Shown: piece by piece, positions 23,501-32,708 of the stretch | Layout of the letters: the number at the start of each line of letters is the position of its first letter | How positions within the stretch are numbered: the stretch's first letter is position 1 | Assembly (NCBI GenBank): GCA_902560445.1 | Contig: CACELO010000008.1 | Location: 1-46,784, forward strand | Length of the DNA: 46,784 nt | Direction: 5' to 3' | DNA from: an uncultured Candidatus Poseidoniales archaeon | Lineage (GTDB): Archaea; Thermoplasmatota; Poseidoniia; Poseidoniales; Thalassarchaeaceae | Position numbers and translations under genes: made by a program | The notes under the pieces: generated by a model | What the model was told of the DNA's origin: nothing | What the model saw: the letters and a program-made list of their open reading frames with translations, nothing else | Databases searched by the model: none

Positions 23501-25663
23501 GAAGGCCAAACCGAATGGGGCCTACCTTTCGGTTGGGGAGTTTCTTTCCCAACCTCGCTTTCTTTGGATCCAACACAATCGGTAACGCGTAATTTGCAAG
23601 TCAGCGTTCCAACCTCTCAAGAACCGGGAACATTCGTTATTTATCTGAAAGGATGGTCTACTGGAGAACCGGTATTATCGATTGATAGAGGAACTTTTGA
23701 TGTACTCGAATTATGGGTCAATGTATCGATAAGAAGTTCTGGTAATATTATTTTCAATCTAGGAGATACAAACGAACATGTTCTACCTGGTGAATGTGCG
23801 GAATTTGACATAGAAGTCACCAAGCACTACACACCTGGATTCCTTGTCTTTACAACTCCAGGCGGTCCCGATGAAAGACCGCCTGAGATATCAGAATCGA
23901 CCTGGCGTTATGATAACTGGGTAGTAGATCTAGATTTCGCCGATGCTCCAGGTGGTAATGGAATTGGAGATAATGAACCAAGATATTGGGGTATAATCGA
24001 AACACCCTATACTGTTACTGCAATAATGTGTGCTCCATACAATGCTACGGCTGGGCTGGGCGAATCTGTAACCGTCAAAGCCAATTTAGAAGGAGCACCT
24101 AAAGTGAGAGACTCAGTTGTATTGGTGACCAATGTAATCCAAGTCTATGACTTAGAAGCATCAGTTCCACAAACCAACTTGGAATTGCACCCAGGCGAAT
24201 CCTTCCAACTCGACACGATCATAGAGAACACAGGTAATGGCCCGGATAGATACGATATTGCGGTTAATTCAATAATCGATTCAAACGGAGCCTCCGCTGT
24301 TTGGGATATTGAAATTCCACGAGTAATTTTCGAAGAACTCCCTCGAGATGAATCTCAAGAAGTAGCCATCCAGATTAATGTCCCAGAGAAGACTTACGCC
24401 GGCGAATACACCGTACGCTTAGACGTCTTGAGCGAGGAACCATATGATGGAACCAAATTGAGAGATACAATTGTCTTGAATATCGAAATCATAGAATTCC
24501 ATGACATGCGAATAGAACTAGATCCAGCTATCGAATCTCGAATCAAAACTACCGCACCTGGTAGAACCGTGCGCTTCACAATGAATGTCAGTAACTTTGG
24601 AAATGTCGATGATCACCCATCGATACATAATCACACTCAGAACACCGCTGGCTGGGACCCTGTTCCAGGCATGAACACCCTGAGTGGGTGGGCAGTCAAT
24701 TATGCTCTGATTGAAGGATTCGATACCGAATTCCCAATCGAACGCCCATGTGTTCAATTGATAGTTGGACAGGACACTCCAGAAAATGACTGCTACATGA
24801 CAGCAGTTGGGACATCGGCTGGGACGGTGATGCTCCCCGTCATGCCTGCGTATACTACGTTACAACTTGTTGCGATAATTGACATAGATTCAGGTGCCAC
24901 ATTACAAGACCGTGAGATAGGAATCAAGGTCCAATCCGCCTTCGGCTCATCCGAAGTAGACGGAGACCATGATGAGACACCAATTTGGGAGGATTCCTGT
25001 ACTATAGATCAAAACGAAGACGGCTTACCAGACCTTGTTCATCCATTCTGTGATACAAACGAACAAATCCTCGAGCTCCGATTGAGAGCGCCAGATTTGG
25101 AAATTATGAGTGTCGTGGTTGATTCTACTAAAGCCAAGGTTGGAGAGATGCTACCAGTAACTGTAGAAATCAGAAATGTTGGAAATATACATGCGACTGA
25201 TGTTAATATCATACTCTGTGTTGATCAATCAGAGAGGTCGATTGAGAAGAATGGCTGTCTAGAGGAAAATGTAGCCTACAGGCAACTAATTGAGGCAGTC
25301 ATGCCGGTTGGAACTAATGCGGATGACTCCCCACCAAAGATTACCCTTCTGTACCTAGTAAAGGCCGGAACTCACGACGTGGTTGTGGTAGTCGATCCAG
25401 ACAACAATATCGTTGAATCCGACGAAGACAACAACATAATGCCCGTTCCAGGTGGAGAAATGGGGTCAAATTGGGGGGTACTCGATACTGGTGTAGAGAT
25501 TGTGGCAATATATTCGGTTCCTGCAATTATTCTAGGCGCAACGGTGGCTCTGATGTGGGTTGCAGGAGTAGTCATGTATGGACGCAGAATGGAAGCCCTA
25601 GCGCGCTTCGCAGAAAAGAGTAGCCTAATGGCTAACCTAAGCGATGACGATCAAGTATTCTGA
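20564..25663 (+). CDS. Giant secreted, membrane-anchored protein: interrupted beta-propeller with vWA domain and Ig/CARDB-like repeats
   Basis: 1699 residues; ATG 20564 follows the ribosome site GGAGGG. A signal peptide covers about 1-32. Seven repeats of the pattern D-x3-N-x-H-(I/V)-x-W-x-D follow, near 58, 110, 173, 236, 606, 691 and 775, as in propeller or sialidase-like folds. Between the fourth and fifth, about residues 253-535 form a von Willebrand A-like domain with MIDAS motif DTSGSMN (Asp259, Ser261, Ser263) and several cysteines. From about 797 on there are some six Ig-like/CARDB-type modules (recurring 'GQxxxxxxTVTNTGNxxD'), the last being DLEIMSVVVDSTKAKVGEMLP. A membrane helix (about 1648-1672) and a short cytoplasmic tail end it. 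It is probably a surface adhesin or sensor of the cell envelope. Convergent with the regulator at 25670. Confidence 0.85.
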   Translation: METKKVRSSMTLVLIMVMSLFATLEFSDRAEGSEIVVTDAIQVVASGTHNDRMVTVDADSMGNTHFVWSRNTQHLYYKMLDPRGEVLIDETQISNPGTHRANHPDVAVDHDDNVHIVWTDKSGQWTIFYTLLDPSQDDQDGSSGLDAVLSIINDEEIASHQQNRDWPAVAIDSQNNPHIVWEDSYEQLDKFYQQPQIYYSMLEIDLPGREAIVAIGNTLLTPIIGHKGHPDIAIDADDFVQVVWDDTRGGKVEMVAPIDTSGSMNTEWADMCVVFYGGNFASGGAFEGLKPMLQNGNITVFETLYALSGNWPAAATSGNCANAYQTGGSGSQGPRNTHLGQTPTDDSGGIRYLTEVVYDNQATNLPQDGGYYSEFWGPGTTWACLSWRDIQGRMGNAANPPTQLDHRWNPNATKIVIPISDEGPYGGDPAQASDDIQSINEAHDACVEAGIVPVPLLAAGWGQGSTDVGSHMQDLAQCPNGFVSLTTRTCPGSTIRNTDAGGKTYSFPTSASSATELQQMVEALVYLATNNSREIFLTILDPYSVLDNPPPGWTKGTAGTTVSNNRYVEDIGPSTDQLGYGHLVVVNDTRITLQDAFSLHPSIAIDTSGNTHIAWMDGRAYGFDIDVNYEIYYARLRLRGSAAWDGAPSGLPSYGIKQITDSAISTVEGLNNIDSQRPFGANSHMPEILTDSFDNVHISWLDNSNETQGETIMYTRLNHTNDAHPNGFPLNSLASGIIEEWELHEISTWDSDKLGPNSPYAPDLGQPPAFANDLGSGVHIAWADTNRCDENNNQGKYTLCYVHVLTGLVAVDLAEDETFYHTIEPGQQTTYNMTISNPTPGPAELVADSYTVSLLGVPNNWTVTLFFSTNHTPIFDSTPVFLRGGDVVPVYMRVRAPTIYQAHADELAAITVSVVSHKDPAINDERLTLTLMDVVHGINLDTSHYQVDVEQGQSAIFSITVTNTGNVYDTFAFYDPTTHEGQTEWGLPFGWGVSFPTSLSLDPTQSVTRNLQVSVPTSQEPGTFVIYLKGWSTGEPVLSIDRGTFDVLELWVNVSIRSSGNIIFNLGDTNEHVLPGECAEFDIEVTKHYTPGFLVFTTPGGPDERPPEISESTWRYDNWVVDLDFADAPGGNGIGDNEPRYWGIIETPYTVTAIMCAPYNATAGLGESVTVKANLEGAPKVRDSVVLVTNVIQVYDLEASVPQTNLELHPGESFQLDTIIENTGNGPDRYDIAVNSIIDSNGASAVWDIEIPRVIFEELPRDESQEVAIQINVPEKTYAGEYTVRLDVLSEEPYDGTKLRDTIVLNIEIIEFHDMRIELDPAIESRIKTTAPGRTVRFTMNVSNFGNVDDHPSIHNHTQNTAGWDPVPGMNTLSGWAVNYALIEGFDTEFPIERPCVQLIVGQDTPENDCYMTAVGTSAGTVMLPVMPAYTTLQLVAIIDIDSGATLQDREIGIKVQSAFGSSEVDGDHDETPIWEDSCTIDQNEDGLPDLVHPFCDTNEQILELRLRAPDLEIMSVVVDSTKAKVGEMLPVTVEIRNVGNIHATDVNIILCVDQSERSIEKNGCLEENVAYRQLIEAVMPVGTNADDSPPKITLLYLVKAGTHDVVVVVDPDNNIVESDEDNNIMPVPGGEMGSNWGVLDTGVEIVAIYSVPAIILGATVALMWVAGVVMYGRRMEALARFAEKSSLMANLSDDDQVF

Positions 25664-25669
25664 TTGGAG

Positions 25670-26407
25670 TTAGCGGGCTAGCCACCATGGAAGCGGCGTC
25701 CCCTCGCGAGCAGCCACCAGGCTACCTGTGTTTGAGGCGAAGTCACGTAGCAATCTTTCACGAAGACCATCCATCATAAGTTCTGCATCCATTGATTGGA
25801 TACGTAATCCTTGGGAAAATAAGTCCAGATCCAAAGGCCTTCTTGGATGGTTCAGCATAGCATGGGCGAGCTGCCTTTCTTCGTAGGTTTCAGAGGATTC
25901 GTCAATATAGGGAGCAACTTTCTGCATTACCTGTTGGTGCAGAGCGATTATCGCATCTCTCTGCTCATCAATTCTCTCAAGTGCCTTATCCATATCGGAA
26001 AGCATCGACATAGCCTCAACTAATGGTAGCCGCCTTCGGGTGCCAATATTGTCTACTACAGAATCTAAGTCTTCCGGCAGATTAGATGACAAACGAATAG
26101 GTCCTCCTTTGGGCATAGTTCTGTGTTCAGCACGGAACAGGTTAGGTCCTAAATCGAGTCTTAGCGAAAATGATTGATTGACCGTGTACATCTTTTTGGG
26201 TGGGCCTCCTTTGACAGATGGCACTTTTTCAGATTCAACGAATCCAACCTCTTCCAGAACCCTCAGGTGCTTTACCACGGCCTGTTGACTAATTTCAAGT
26301 AATTCAGACAACTGTAAAGGGTAGTGCGGCTCCTTAGCTAGACGCTTCAAAATAGCTCGACGTGCCTTGTTTTCAAGGATGTTGAGAGCCTCATCAAAGT
26401 CCACCAC
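25670..26407 (-). CDS. ArsR-like winged-helix transcription regulator
   Basis: 245 residues from GTG 26407 (a second GTG follows at 26404). The N-terminal 75 residues form a winged helix: LENKARRAILKRLAK, the recognition part LSELLEISQQAVVKHLRVLEEVGFVESEK, then a wing KGGPPKKMYTVN. This is the common archaeal ArsR/HTH_20 type. Residues 80-245 are a longer, mostly helical regulatory part (LSDMDKALERIDEQRDAIIALHQQVM) with no metal-binding cysteines, so it is unlikely to be a metal sensor. It is convergent with the giant surface protein; its targets are unknown. A TATA-like AATAAAAAC (plus-strand 26441-26449, TTTTTATT on its own strand) lies about 35 bases upstream. Confidence 0.85.
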   Translation of the reverse strand: MVDFDEALNILENKARRAILKRLAKEPHYPLQLSELLEISQQAVVKHLRVLEEVGFVESEKVPSVKGGPPKKMYTVNQSFSLRLDLGPNLFRAEHRTMPKGGPIRLSSNLPEDLDSVVDNIGTRRRLPLVEAMSMLSDMDKALERIDEQRDAIIALHQQVMQKVAPYIDESSETYEERQLAHAMLNHPRRPLDLDLFSQGLRIQSMDAELMMDGLRERLLRDFASNTGSLVAAREGTPLPWWLAR

Positions 26408-26481
26408 GACTTACCAACTCAAAGTTGTGTAGTGGATGGAGGAATAAAAACCCAAGTGTGTAATGAAAGCGCCTATTTCAC

Positions 26482-27264
26482 TCAACCTTCGTCCCAGCCC
26501 TTCCAGGCATCCTCGCCTTCTTCTTCTCCAATCTGCAAATCATTTTTATCGTACGTTGGATCGATGGTTTGGTCATTAGGCGAACTCCTAACGAATGGGT
26601 CTGGTACATCTGAACTTTCCGTATTCTGTTCCTGATGTGCATGATAGAGCTCATCTGTAGTCATTACTCGTCCATCGATAATTAGCCCACTAACTTGTTT
26701 TCCGTCCTGGTTTGATTTATTTCGGAACATCAATATTCCAAAAATCAATGCGATAATTCCACTCATCACTCCTAAGCAACAAGCCCCAAAGGTAGCTAAG
26801 ACCAACGGCTCTGTCAAAAATTCAATGTCAGATGCCGAATCATCAACCAACCATAGTACCGAATCACCATCATTATGTAGAGTGAATGTGCCACTCTGAC
26901 ATCCATTTGGAAAACAGAAAACCCTTACTGGAGCATATGAAGTTCCGTTCACAAATCTTTCAACATGTAATCTAGTGGGGCTATCTCCAGAAAATTCCTG
27001 ATTCTCATCATCGAACAACAAACGTAATTCTGCAGCGGGGTCATTTTCGCCATCATTCACCCTTAGTGCAACGTAGACATGCCCACCGACAAAATCTACT
27101 GAGGAACTTCCACCGGCCTCAAGTCGCGCTACATTTTGTTGTTCTGGATCGAGCATCGGTTCCATTTTCTCAACAGCACTCGGTAGGATTGCCATGAATG
27201 TAATTAGCAATAGCACAGAGATTGCAGAAGACCATTTCGCAACCCGTCGGAAGTTCACAGCCAC
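26482..27264 (-). CDS. Unrecognised two-helix membrane protein
   Basis: 260 residues. A hydrophobic N-terminus (about 12-32, SAISVLLLITFMAILPSAV) serves as signal or first helix. The middle 130 residues look like an extracellular beta-rich domain with one cysteine pair (VFCFPNGCQSG). A second strong helix is at about 155-182 (LATFGACCLGVMSGIIALIFGILMF). After it comes a hydrophilic, acidic cytoplasmic tail with SGLIIDGRVMTTDELYHAH and an acidic end EEEGEDAWKGWDEG. The GLIxDGRVMTxDE segment resembles short C-terminal regions of other archaeal membrane proteins, but I cannot name a family. It lies on the same strand 74 bases before the regulator gene; joint transcription is possible. Confidence 0.75.
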   Translation of the reverse strand: MAVNFRRVAKWSSAISVLLLITFMAILPSAVEKMEPMLDPEQQNVARLEAGGSSSVDFVGGHVYVALRVNDGENDPAAELRLLFDDENQEFSGDSPTRLHVERFVNGTSYAPVRVFCFPNGCQSGTFTLHNDGDSVLWLVDDSASDIEFLTEPLVLATFGACCLGVMSGIIALIFGILMFRNKSNQDGKQVSGLIIDGRVMTTDELYHAHQEQNTESSDVPDPFVRSSPNDQTIDPTYDKNDLQIGEEEGEDAWKGWDEG

Positions 27265-27304
27265 ACCTTACTCAGTGAGCACTCACATTTGATGCTTGGT
27301 CTCA

Positions 27305-28405
27305 TTATCGCCCTAGGATTTCCGCAAGTTTTTCTGGAAGATAGGTATCAGTTACGAAATCCAAACCATACTTCGCGAGTGACTGCTGCTCAGCTTTCTT
27401 ACCTAATTCAAGCATCAGTTTGATTTCCTCTTGCCAGTCAGCATCAGCAAATCGCGGGTCACTTAATTCTGCATTCAGTGCTTGAATATCTTTACTCGAC
27501 AGGTCATCAGCAGGCAAGTCATACGACTCAATATCCCCAGCCCGAATCCCAAGATAAACAGCGCTTGGTGTTGCAAGATATTCTGAAATATGCGCGGTTT
27601 TGATAGCACCATAAGCGATTGACGCGTATATTCTGTAAGACCAAGGGTCGCCGTCGAGGAAGACTAGAACAGGTAAATTCCATTCTTCATTCATTCTCTT
27701 AATGATTCTACGAGTGGAACGAGCCGGCTGGCCCTTGAGATGAACTAGAGCACATCGAGAAGACTCATCAAATCCATTTTCCACCAGCCTGTCAAACATT
27801 CCACCAGTCTCTATAGCCATTACAAAATCGACATCATGGTCGACTAAGCGTAGTTTCTCAAGCTCGACATTGTAAGGGACACCGTAACCTGAATCCCCAA
27901 CATCGTCACGACAATTTATCCGCATCCATTCGCCTCGTCGATTTCTTTCTTCGAAGGTAATGTTCCCGATGATTCTCGCACCGTCTTCTTCAGGCCTTAA
28001 TTTGAAGTCCTCTCTCATACATTTGGTTATGATTTCTAAATCTTCAGCGAGATTGTTACTTTCGTTTTGAGAACCAAATTTTCCATGCCCCCATCCTTCC
28101 GAAATATAGTACATTTCTCTTAATGTCGAAGATTTTCCTGCCTCGATCATCTCCTCGATAAATTCTGTAACGTGCAGGGCACGCAACAATTGTCTTGCAC
28201 TTCCAAGGGAGGTAGCATCTCTAGTAGACCTCTTCTTCCCGTATTTGTAAACGCCGAGTTTAGAGTCAAAGGAAATGTTCTGCTTTGTCCTCACAGGCAG
28301 TGTCATAGTGGGAGGATCTCCCTTGAGCATCTTGTTATGCATCTCACCAGCTATATCGTGTAGAGCTTCGATTACCTGCTCTTTTGTGTATCCATTCGCA
28401 CTCAT
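27305..28405 (-). CDS. top6A: DNA topoisomerase VI subunit A
   Basis: 366 residues; the start overlaps the top6B stop by four bases, typical of this pair. It has the winged-helix CAP domain with the catalytic tyrosine in [11 protein letters not shown] (Tyr99/Tyr100). The Toprim domain binds magnesium through Glu199 ([13 protein letters not shown]) and the Asp251/Asp253 pair (FLDGDPWSY). The enzyme is the A2B2 type IIB topoisomerase that cuts both strands, forming 5'-phosphotyrosine links, and relaxes or decatenates DNA. It is homologous to the meiotic protein Spo11. Length and motifs are complete. Confidence 0.96.
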   Translation of the reverse strand: MSANGYTKEQVIEALHDIAGEMHNKMLKGDPPTMTLPVRTKQNISFDSKLGVYKYGKKRSTRDATSLGSARQLLRALHVTEFIEEMIEAGKSSTLREMYYISEGWGHGKFGSQNESNNLAEDLEIITKCMREDFKLRPEEDGARIIGNITFEERNRRGEWMRINCRDDVGDSGYGVPYNVELEKLRLVDHDVDFVMAIETGGMFDRLVENGFDESSRCALVHLKGQPARSTRRIIKRMNEEWNLPVLVFLDGDPWSYRIYASIAYGAIKTAHISEYLATPSAVYLGIRAGDIESYDLPADDLSSKDIQALNAELSDPRFADADWQEEIKLMLELGKKAEQQSLAKYGLDFVTDTYLPEKLAEILGR

Positions 28406-30486
28406 TCAGCACCACCATCCTTCATACCAAACCAATCTTCATTCAAATTATCACCAGAAGTCGTGACCGCTACTGAAGGAGAGGGCTCCATCGGTTCGGC
28501 TCTGTCTAACACCCTTTCCAAGGATCCAATATCTTTGTCTCTTGAGTGTTCGGCTTCGGCCACCGCCAAAGCCTCGACTTTACGCATTTCATCGAGTAAT
28601 TTTTCATCGATTTTGTTAGCACCGATAATATCACCATTACCACGGAAGAAAATATCAGTTTCATTCCAATCACCCTTTGTTAACCCCTCAACTGTAAACC
28701 GAATTTCAGCAGATTCTCCGGGATTGAGAGTATCCAGCCTCCAAGCCCACAAACCGTTGGTTTCCTTCCTTCCTCCCCGGGGGTTTTCGACCATACTCAC
28801 GCCTTCTCCTTCAGGCCATTTTGCTAGGATGGTATAGGCCCGAGCTCTTGCGGTGTAATTGTATATCGTAACCGAACAAATATTCTGCTTAGCGTCGTTA
28901 TCCCAAGAGACTTCATCTTCGAGGAAAACCGCATTCATGATTCGAGTTATGACTGGAGATAGATCAGGCTCCTCTCTTCCCAACATTTCACTTGATTTTC
29001 TTGATATCTCTGGTAAAATAATGTTGATTAAGTCGAATTTTTCTTGAGCTTTCTTTTTCTGTTTACTCTTTTTTAGATGATTCTTCAGACCACGTCCAAC
29101 TTCAAGCATAGCCCTTCGAATTTCTTCGCCGACCTCTACATTATCAGAAACAGCCTCCTTCGCTTCACTGGTAAATTGTACGTTTGTGGAGGCCAGATGA
29201 ATCAACACTGCGGCGGGCCCCTTCGGTAGGCCTTTCCCACCAGGATGGTCGAGGCCATATTGTTTCCAATTCACAGATTCAAGCGCCTTTGTCATGAGGC
29301 ATCCACCTTGCTGGTACATCAGTGGAACTCTATTTGCAAATCGGAGCACTTCTATCGGTCCATCAGCTGCTAAATCACCTCCGAAAACAAGGCCGACTTC
29401 AATTTGGAAAGGATTTCCTTGACTTACTGTGGGCTTCCTTGTAACCGTTGAAGCAAATCTAGAATCGATTGCTTTTGACAACCCTTTCTTGATGAGAATT
29501 TCCTCTATTGGAGAAAGGCAATCAGTAGGCGGTGCTAGTAATTTAACTTCTTGAAAAGAGTCTAACAGGGCCTGTGCTTCATTGGCCTTTATTCTAACAG
29601 GAGTTCGACTTTCCTCTAATTCGGCCCTACTAAGAATTTCTTTGGCGGCCCTCATACTAACCCCTGAGAAATTGTGCCTGAGGAAGGAAGTTAACTTCCT
29701 TTCATCTGCCTCTTTGAGCATTCTCTGGAGTTGACCCAGATGTATGCCATGGGGGTGAGGCTTGATTTCCTCAACCACTCTTGGTAATTTTTCTGTGGTT
29801 CTTATCCAATGACCATGATCAATTATTTCACCGTCTCCATCGCGTACGGTTAGTTGAATCGTAGCGTGAGGATTTACGATACTTGTCATCCTAAGGTACT
29901 GGTGAACTGATTGCCTTCCTCGCTGATATTTTGCCTTCATCACAGTTTTTATTTTTAGGCCGTTTACAACCTCTTCACCATCTTCAAACCAAACATCTCT
30001 AATTTCATTTGATTTAGTTGCTTTATTTTTCCTAGTGTCTAGCCCTAGGTCTACGTGTACGGCCGAACTATCAGATTTGATTTTAGAAATTACATGAGTT
30101 TTGGAACCAGTAGTCAATTGACTGTACATCACAACCCCAGTTATTCCGATTCCTTGCTGTCCACGAGTTTGTCGAATCGCATGGAATCGAGATCCTAGCA
30201 GAAATTTTCCAAACACATGCTCAACGGAATCTCGTGGGATACCGGGCCCATTATCCTGACAAATTAACTCTAACTTGTCACCTTTGAGTTTGTTTATCTC
30301 TACTTTTATTGTTGGAAGGATTCGCGCTTCCTCACAAGCGTCAAGTGAGTTATCCACCGCTTCTTTGACTGCTGTTATCACTGCTCTCTGAAGGGTGTCG
30401 AATCCTAGGAAATGCTTGTTCTTCTCAAAGAATTCACTAATCGAAATCTGCTTCTGTTTACTTGCAATTTTCTCAGCATCTACCAT
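28402..30486 (-). CDS. top6B: DNA topoisomerase VI subunit B
   Basis: 694 residues from ATG 30486 (MVDAEKIASKQKQISISEFF); an in-frame start at 30528 would add an unlikely 14-residue extension. The GHKL ATPase motifs are in place: EAVDNSLDA (42-50) with Asn45 for magnesium, CQDNGPGIP (76-84), and RGQQGIG (108-114) forming the ATP lid. A helix-two-turn-helix region and transducer domain follow (QREV-equivalent lysine region LPKGPAAVLIHLAS). About 100 extra C-terminal residues (ENPRGGRKETNGLWAWRLDTL, strand-rich) match the Ig-like domain found in some archaeal Top6B proteins. Co-translated with top6A. Confidence 0.96.
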   Translation of the reverse strand: MVDAEKIASKQKQISISEFFEKNKHFLGFDTLQRAVITAVKEAVDNSLDACEEARILPTIKVEINKLKGDKLELICQDNGPGIPRDSVEHVFGKFLLGSRFHAIRQTRGQQGIGITGVVMYSQLTTGSKTHVISKIKSDSSAVHVDLGLDTRKNKATKSNEIRDVWFEDGEEVVNGLKIKTVMKAKYQRGRQSVHQYLRMTSIVNPHATIQLTVRDGDGEIIDHGHWIRTTEKLPRVVEEIKPHPHGIHLGQLQRMLKEADERKLTSFLRHNFSGVSMRAAKEILSRAELEESRTPVRIKANEAQALLDSFQEVKLLAPPTDCLSPIEEILIKKGLSKAIDSRFASTVTRKPTVSQGNPFQIEVGLVFGGDLAADGPIEVLRFANRVPLMYQQGGCLMTKALESVNWKQYGLDHPGGKGLPKGPAAVLIHLASTNVQFTSEAKEAVSDNVEVGEEIRRAMLEVGRGLKNHLKKSKQKKKAQEKFDLINIILPEISRKSSEMLGREEPDLSPVITRIMNAVFLEDEVSWDNDAKQNICSVTIYNYTARARAYTILAKWPEGEGVSMVENPRGGRKETNGLWAWRLDTLNPGESAEIRFTVEGLTKGDWNETDIFFRGNGDIIGANKIDEKLLDEMRKVEALAVAEAEHSRDKDIGSLERVLDRAEPMEPSPSVAVTTSGDNLNEDWFGMKDGGAE

Positions 30487-30570
30487 CGCGACTACCCCCT
30501 TCAGGTCCTCCCATAGTCCGAATGACAAGGGGCCTGCTTGCGGTCGAGATCGCCCGAGTGCTTAGGGCCT

Positions 30571-32508
30571 TTAACTCTGTGCAAACAAATCCGGATGCCA
30601 AGCAGTAATCTTCCCAGTGAAAGCACTAGCCATTACAGTTAGAGGGCTTGCAAGGTACAATTTCCCAGGTCCAGAGCGACCTTGGAAATTACGATTTATC
30701 GCCGAGACAGTAACTTGATCTTCGAGATCAGAAACTCCTGGTCCAGCGCCAATGCAAGCACCGCATCCGGGGTCGATTAGTTTGACACCAGCGCGCTCGA
30801 ACAACTCGCTCCATCCGTTACGCTCTGACAAATCCTTAACAGTCTTAGAACCAAATTGGATGTAACAATCAACATCTTTTGCTACCGTTAATCCAGCATC
30901 TAGAGCTGCCTGTGTCACCATTGCGTAATATGCGAAATCATCATCTTTACCGGCTGTACAAGAACCAGCATATGCAATATCAACTTCCACATCTCCTAAG
31001 TCCTCTATGTATGCTCCGTTTGTAGGGTCGGATGGAATTCCCGCATCGGGGTCTCCAGGATGTGCTACCATCGGTCTAATTGCAGACAAGTCAATCGTAT
31101 GTACGCCACCGTGGTAAACAGCATTTTCATCAGGAAGAACGAAGGCCGAACGAATCTCATTTTCAGTCAAATCATCACGTCTCGCCATTAACCATTCAAC
31201 AGTCAAATCATCTGGTTCACAGATACCAGTCTTTGCTGAACACTCCGTGGCCATATTGCAAAGAGTTGCTCTTTCATCCATGGAAAGAGACGCTAATCCC
31301 GGTCCACCGAATTCCATTGAACGGTCGAGAGTATCGGATTGCGCTGCATACTTCCAAAGGATATGTAGAATTACATCCTTTGCAGTACAACCTGGATCTA
31401 AACTTCCAACCAAATCGAATCTAATACTCTCTGGAACTTTTACGAACGCGAATTGGTTGTGTACCAAGTTAGCGTACTCAGTTGAACCAACTCCGTATGT
31501 CAGGGCATTACTAGCACCACCCATGCAAGTGTGACTATCTGTGGCTTGAATGAAGTCACCAACATCGATGAATTCCTCTCGAGCAACTTGATGACAAATA
31601 CCGGGACTTACACCATTCACCGCGGAATAATCGCGTACTCCCGTGTGCTGCTGGAAAGCTACTTGCAAATCACGCAAGGTCTGAATCTTATCCTCAAATT
31701 TGGCAAACCTTGCGACCCCTGTCGCATACAAGAGATGGTCTTCAAAGACTGCAAATTTTGGTGGATTTGGTAATGAATAATCCTCGCCATATTCAGCAGC
31801 CAGGAAATTGTGAACCTGAGCTGTAGTGAATTCATGGGAATACCCCCCATCAACTTGCGCAAGTACAGCATCTCCCGGTTTGACATATCCGCGAATACCA
31901 TCCTGTCCAAGCAATTTGTTGGAAATCATCTTCTCTGCCATCGTCATTGGAACTGGCTCATTACTTACTACAGGCAATTCAACATCGCCAGCCTTCATTC
32001 TCTTAGCGAATGGGAAGACCCCCCCATTCTCTACAATTAGCTTAGTCACAGGGTCGTATTTACCTGTGAACTCGTCCAGTCCGATACTCTCTCCGTTCTG
32101 TAGACGCTCGAGCATTGCATGGTCGCCCATTAATTGGCCTAGATTGATGTTATTTCTCTCATGAATAGGAGCGAAGGATGCGGCGATGACAATACGGATT
32201 CCTGACCACCTCTCACATTGAGCGGCCGTCTCTCTACTACTTCCAGTTCCCTTTCGATGTCCACTAACAATTACCTCAAATCCACCATCAATCAATGCTC
32301 GTGGCTCAAAGACACGACTACCTTCATGCAGAAGTCCTGCGTAGGCATTCTCTGCCAAGATTGCAGGATCATGATCAAAACATACCCAGGCGGGGGTCAT
32401 AACATCGGTGTTGATATCATCGAGCAAGTCATCGACAGACAAATCTTCCATTCGAAGATTAACACCTTCATACAACTGCTTACGAATCAACTCCAAATCC
32501 TTTGTCAA
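30571..32508 (-). CDS. Aconitase-family iron-sulfur hydro-lyase with the swivel domain at the N-terminus
   Basis: 645 residues from TTG 32508; a later ATG (32451) would remove 19 residues. The first 200 residues are the swivel (LeuD-like) domain: DDINTDVMTPAW, SGHRKGTGSSRETA, ASFAPIHERNNINLG. The catalytic LeuC-like part follows: FEDHLLYA, QATDSHTCMGGASNAL, YAGSCTAG (Cys517) and DPGCGACIG (Cys582, Cys585). The three cysteines are the expected [4Fe-4S] ligands. NRNFQGRSGPGKLYLASP closes the active site. Most fused aconitases place the swivel last; AcnB places it before the catalytic part but after a HEAT-like domain that is absent here. Citrate/isocitrate isomerisation is the likely reaction, given icd in the same window; homoaconitase or isopropylmalate isomerase activity is the alternative. 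Confidence 0.88.
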   Translation of the reverse strand: MTKDLELIRKQLYEGVNLRMEDLSVDDLLDDINTDVMTPAWVCFDHDPAILAENAYAGLLHEGSRVFEPRALIDGGFEVIVSGHRKGTGSSRETAAQCERWSGIRIVIAASFAPIHERNNINLGQLMGDHAMLERLQNGESIGLDEFTGKYDPVTKLIVENGGVFPFAKRMKAGDVELPVVSNEPVPMTMAEKMISNKLLGQDGIRGYVKPGDAVLAQVDGGYSHEFTTAQVHNFLAAEYGEDYSLPNPPKFAVFEDHLLYATGVARFAKFEDKIQTLRDLQVAFQQHTGVRDYSAVNGVSPGICHQVAREEFIDVGDFIQATDSHTCMGGASNALTYGVGSTEYANLVHNQFAFVKVPESIRFDLVGSLDPGCTAKDVILHILWKYAAQSDTLDRSMEFGGPGLASLSMDERATLCNMATECSAKTGICEPDDLTVEWLMARRDDLTENEIRSAFVLPDENAVYHGGVHTIDLSAIRPMVAHPGDPDAGIPSDPTNGAYIEDLGDVEVDIAYAGSCTAGKDDDFAYYAMVTQAALDAGLTVAKDVDCYIQFGSKTVKDLSERNGWSELFERAGVKLIDPGCGACIGAGPGVSDLEDQVTVSAINRNFQGRSGPGKLYLASPLTVMASAFTGKITAWHPDLFAQS

Positions 32509-32560
32509 AAATAGTACCCTTTTGTTAGGGTTAAGATTAACTTTGGAAGGTGGCCAAGAC

Positions 32561-32570
32561 TGTATATCAA
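32561..32570 (-). promoter_or_regulatory. Candidate TATA box of the aconitase gene
   Basis: The minus strand reads TTGATATACA at 32570-32561, about 55 bases before the TTG at 32508. That leaves a leader of roughly 30 bases if transcription starts about 25 bases downstream. Seen by eye only. Confidence 0.35.
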
Positions 32571-32677
32571 CACCTCTCGCTTAATCTACGCCAAGGTCTG
32601 TTGCTATTTCACCATTCGCGCAAGAATGCTCAGGCTTGTAGACCTTCATTTAGAACTAGTTTACTATACCTCTAAGG

Positions 32678-32686
32678 TTTAAATAA
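32678..32686 (+). promoter_or_regulatory. TATA box of tfb
   Basis: TTTAAATAA at 32678-32686 is the clearest TATA element in the window. Transcription would start near 32708-32712, at or just before the hairpin of the tfb leader. It sits in the 229-base region divergent with aconitase. Confidence 0.6.
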
Positions 32687-32708
32687 CAAGTCCATCGCGA
32701 ATATTTTA

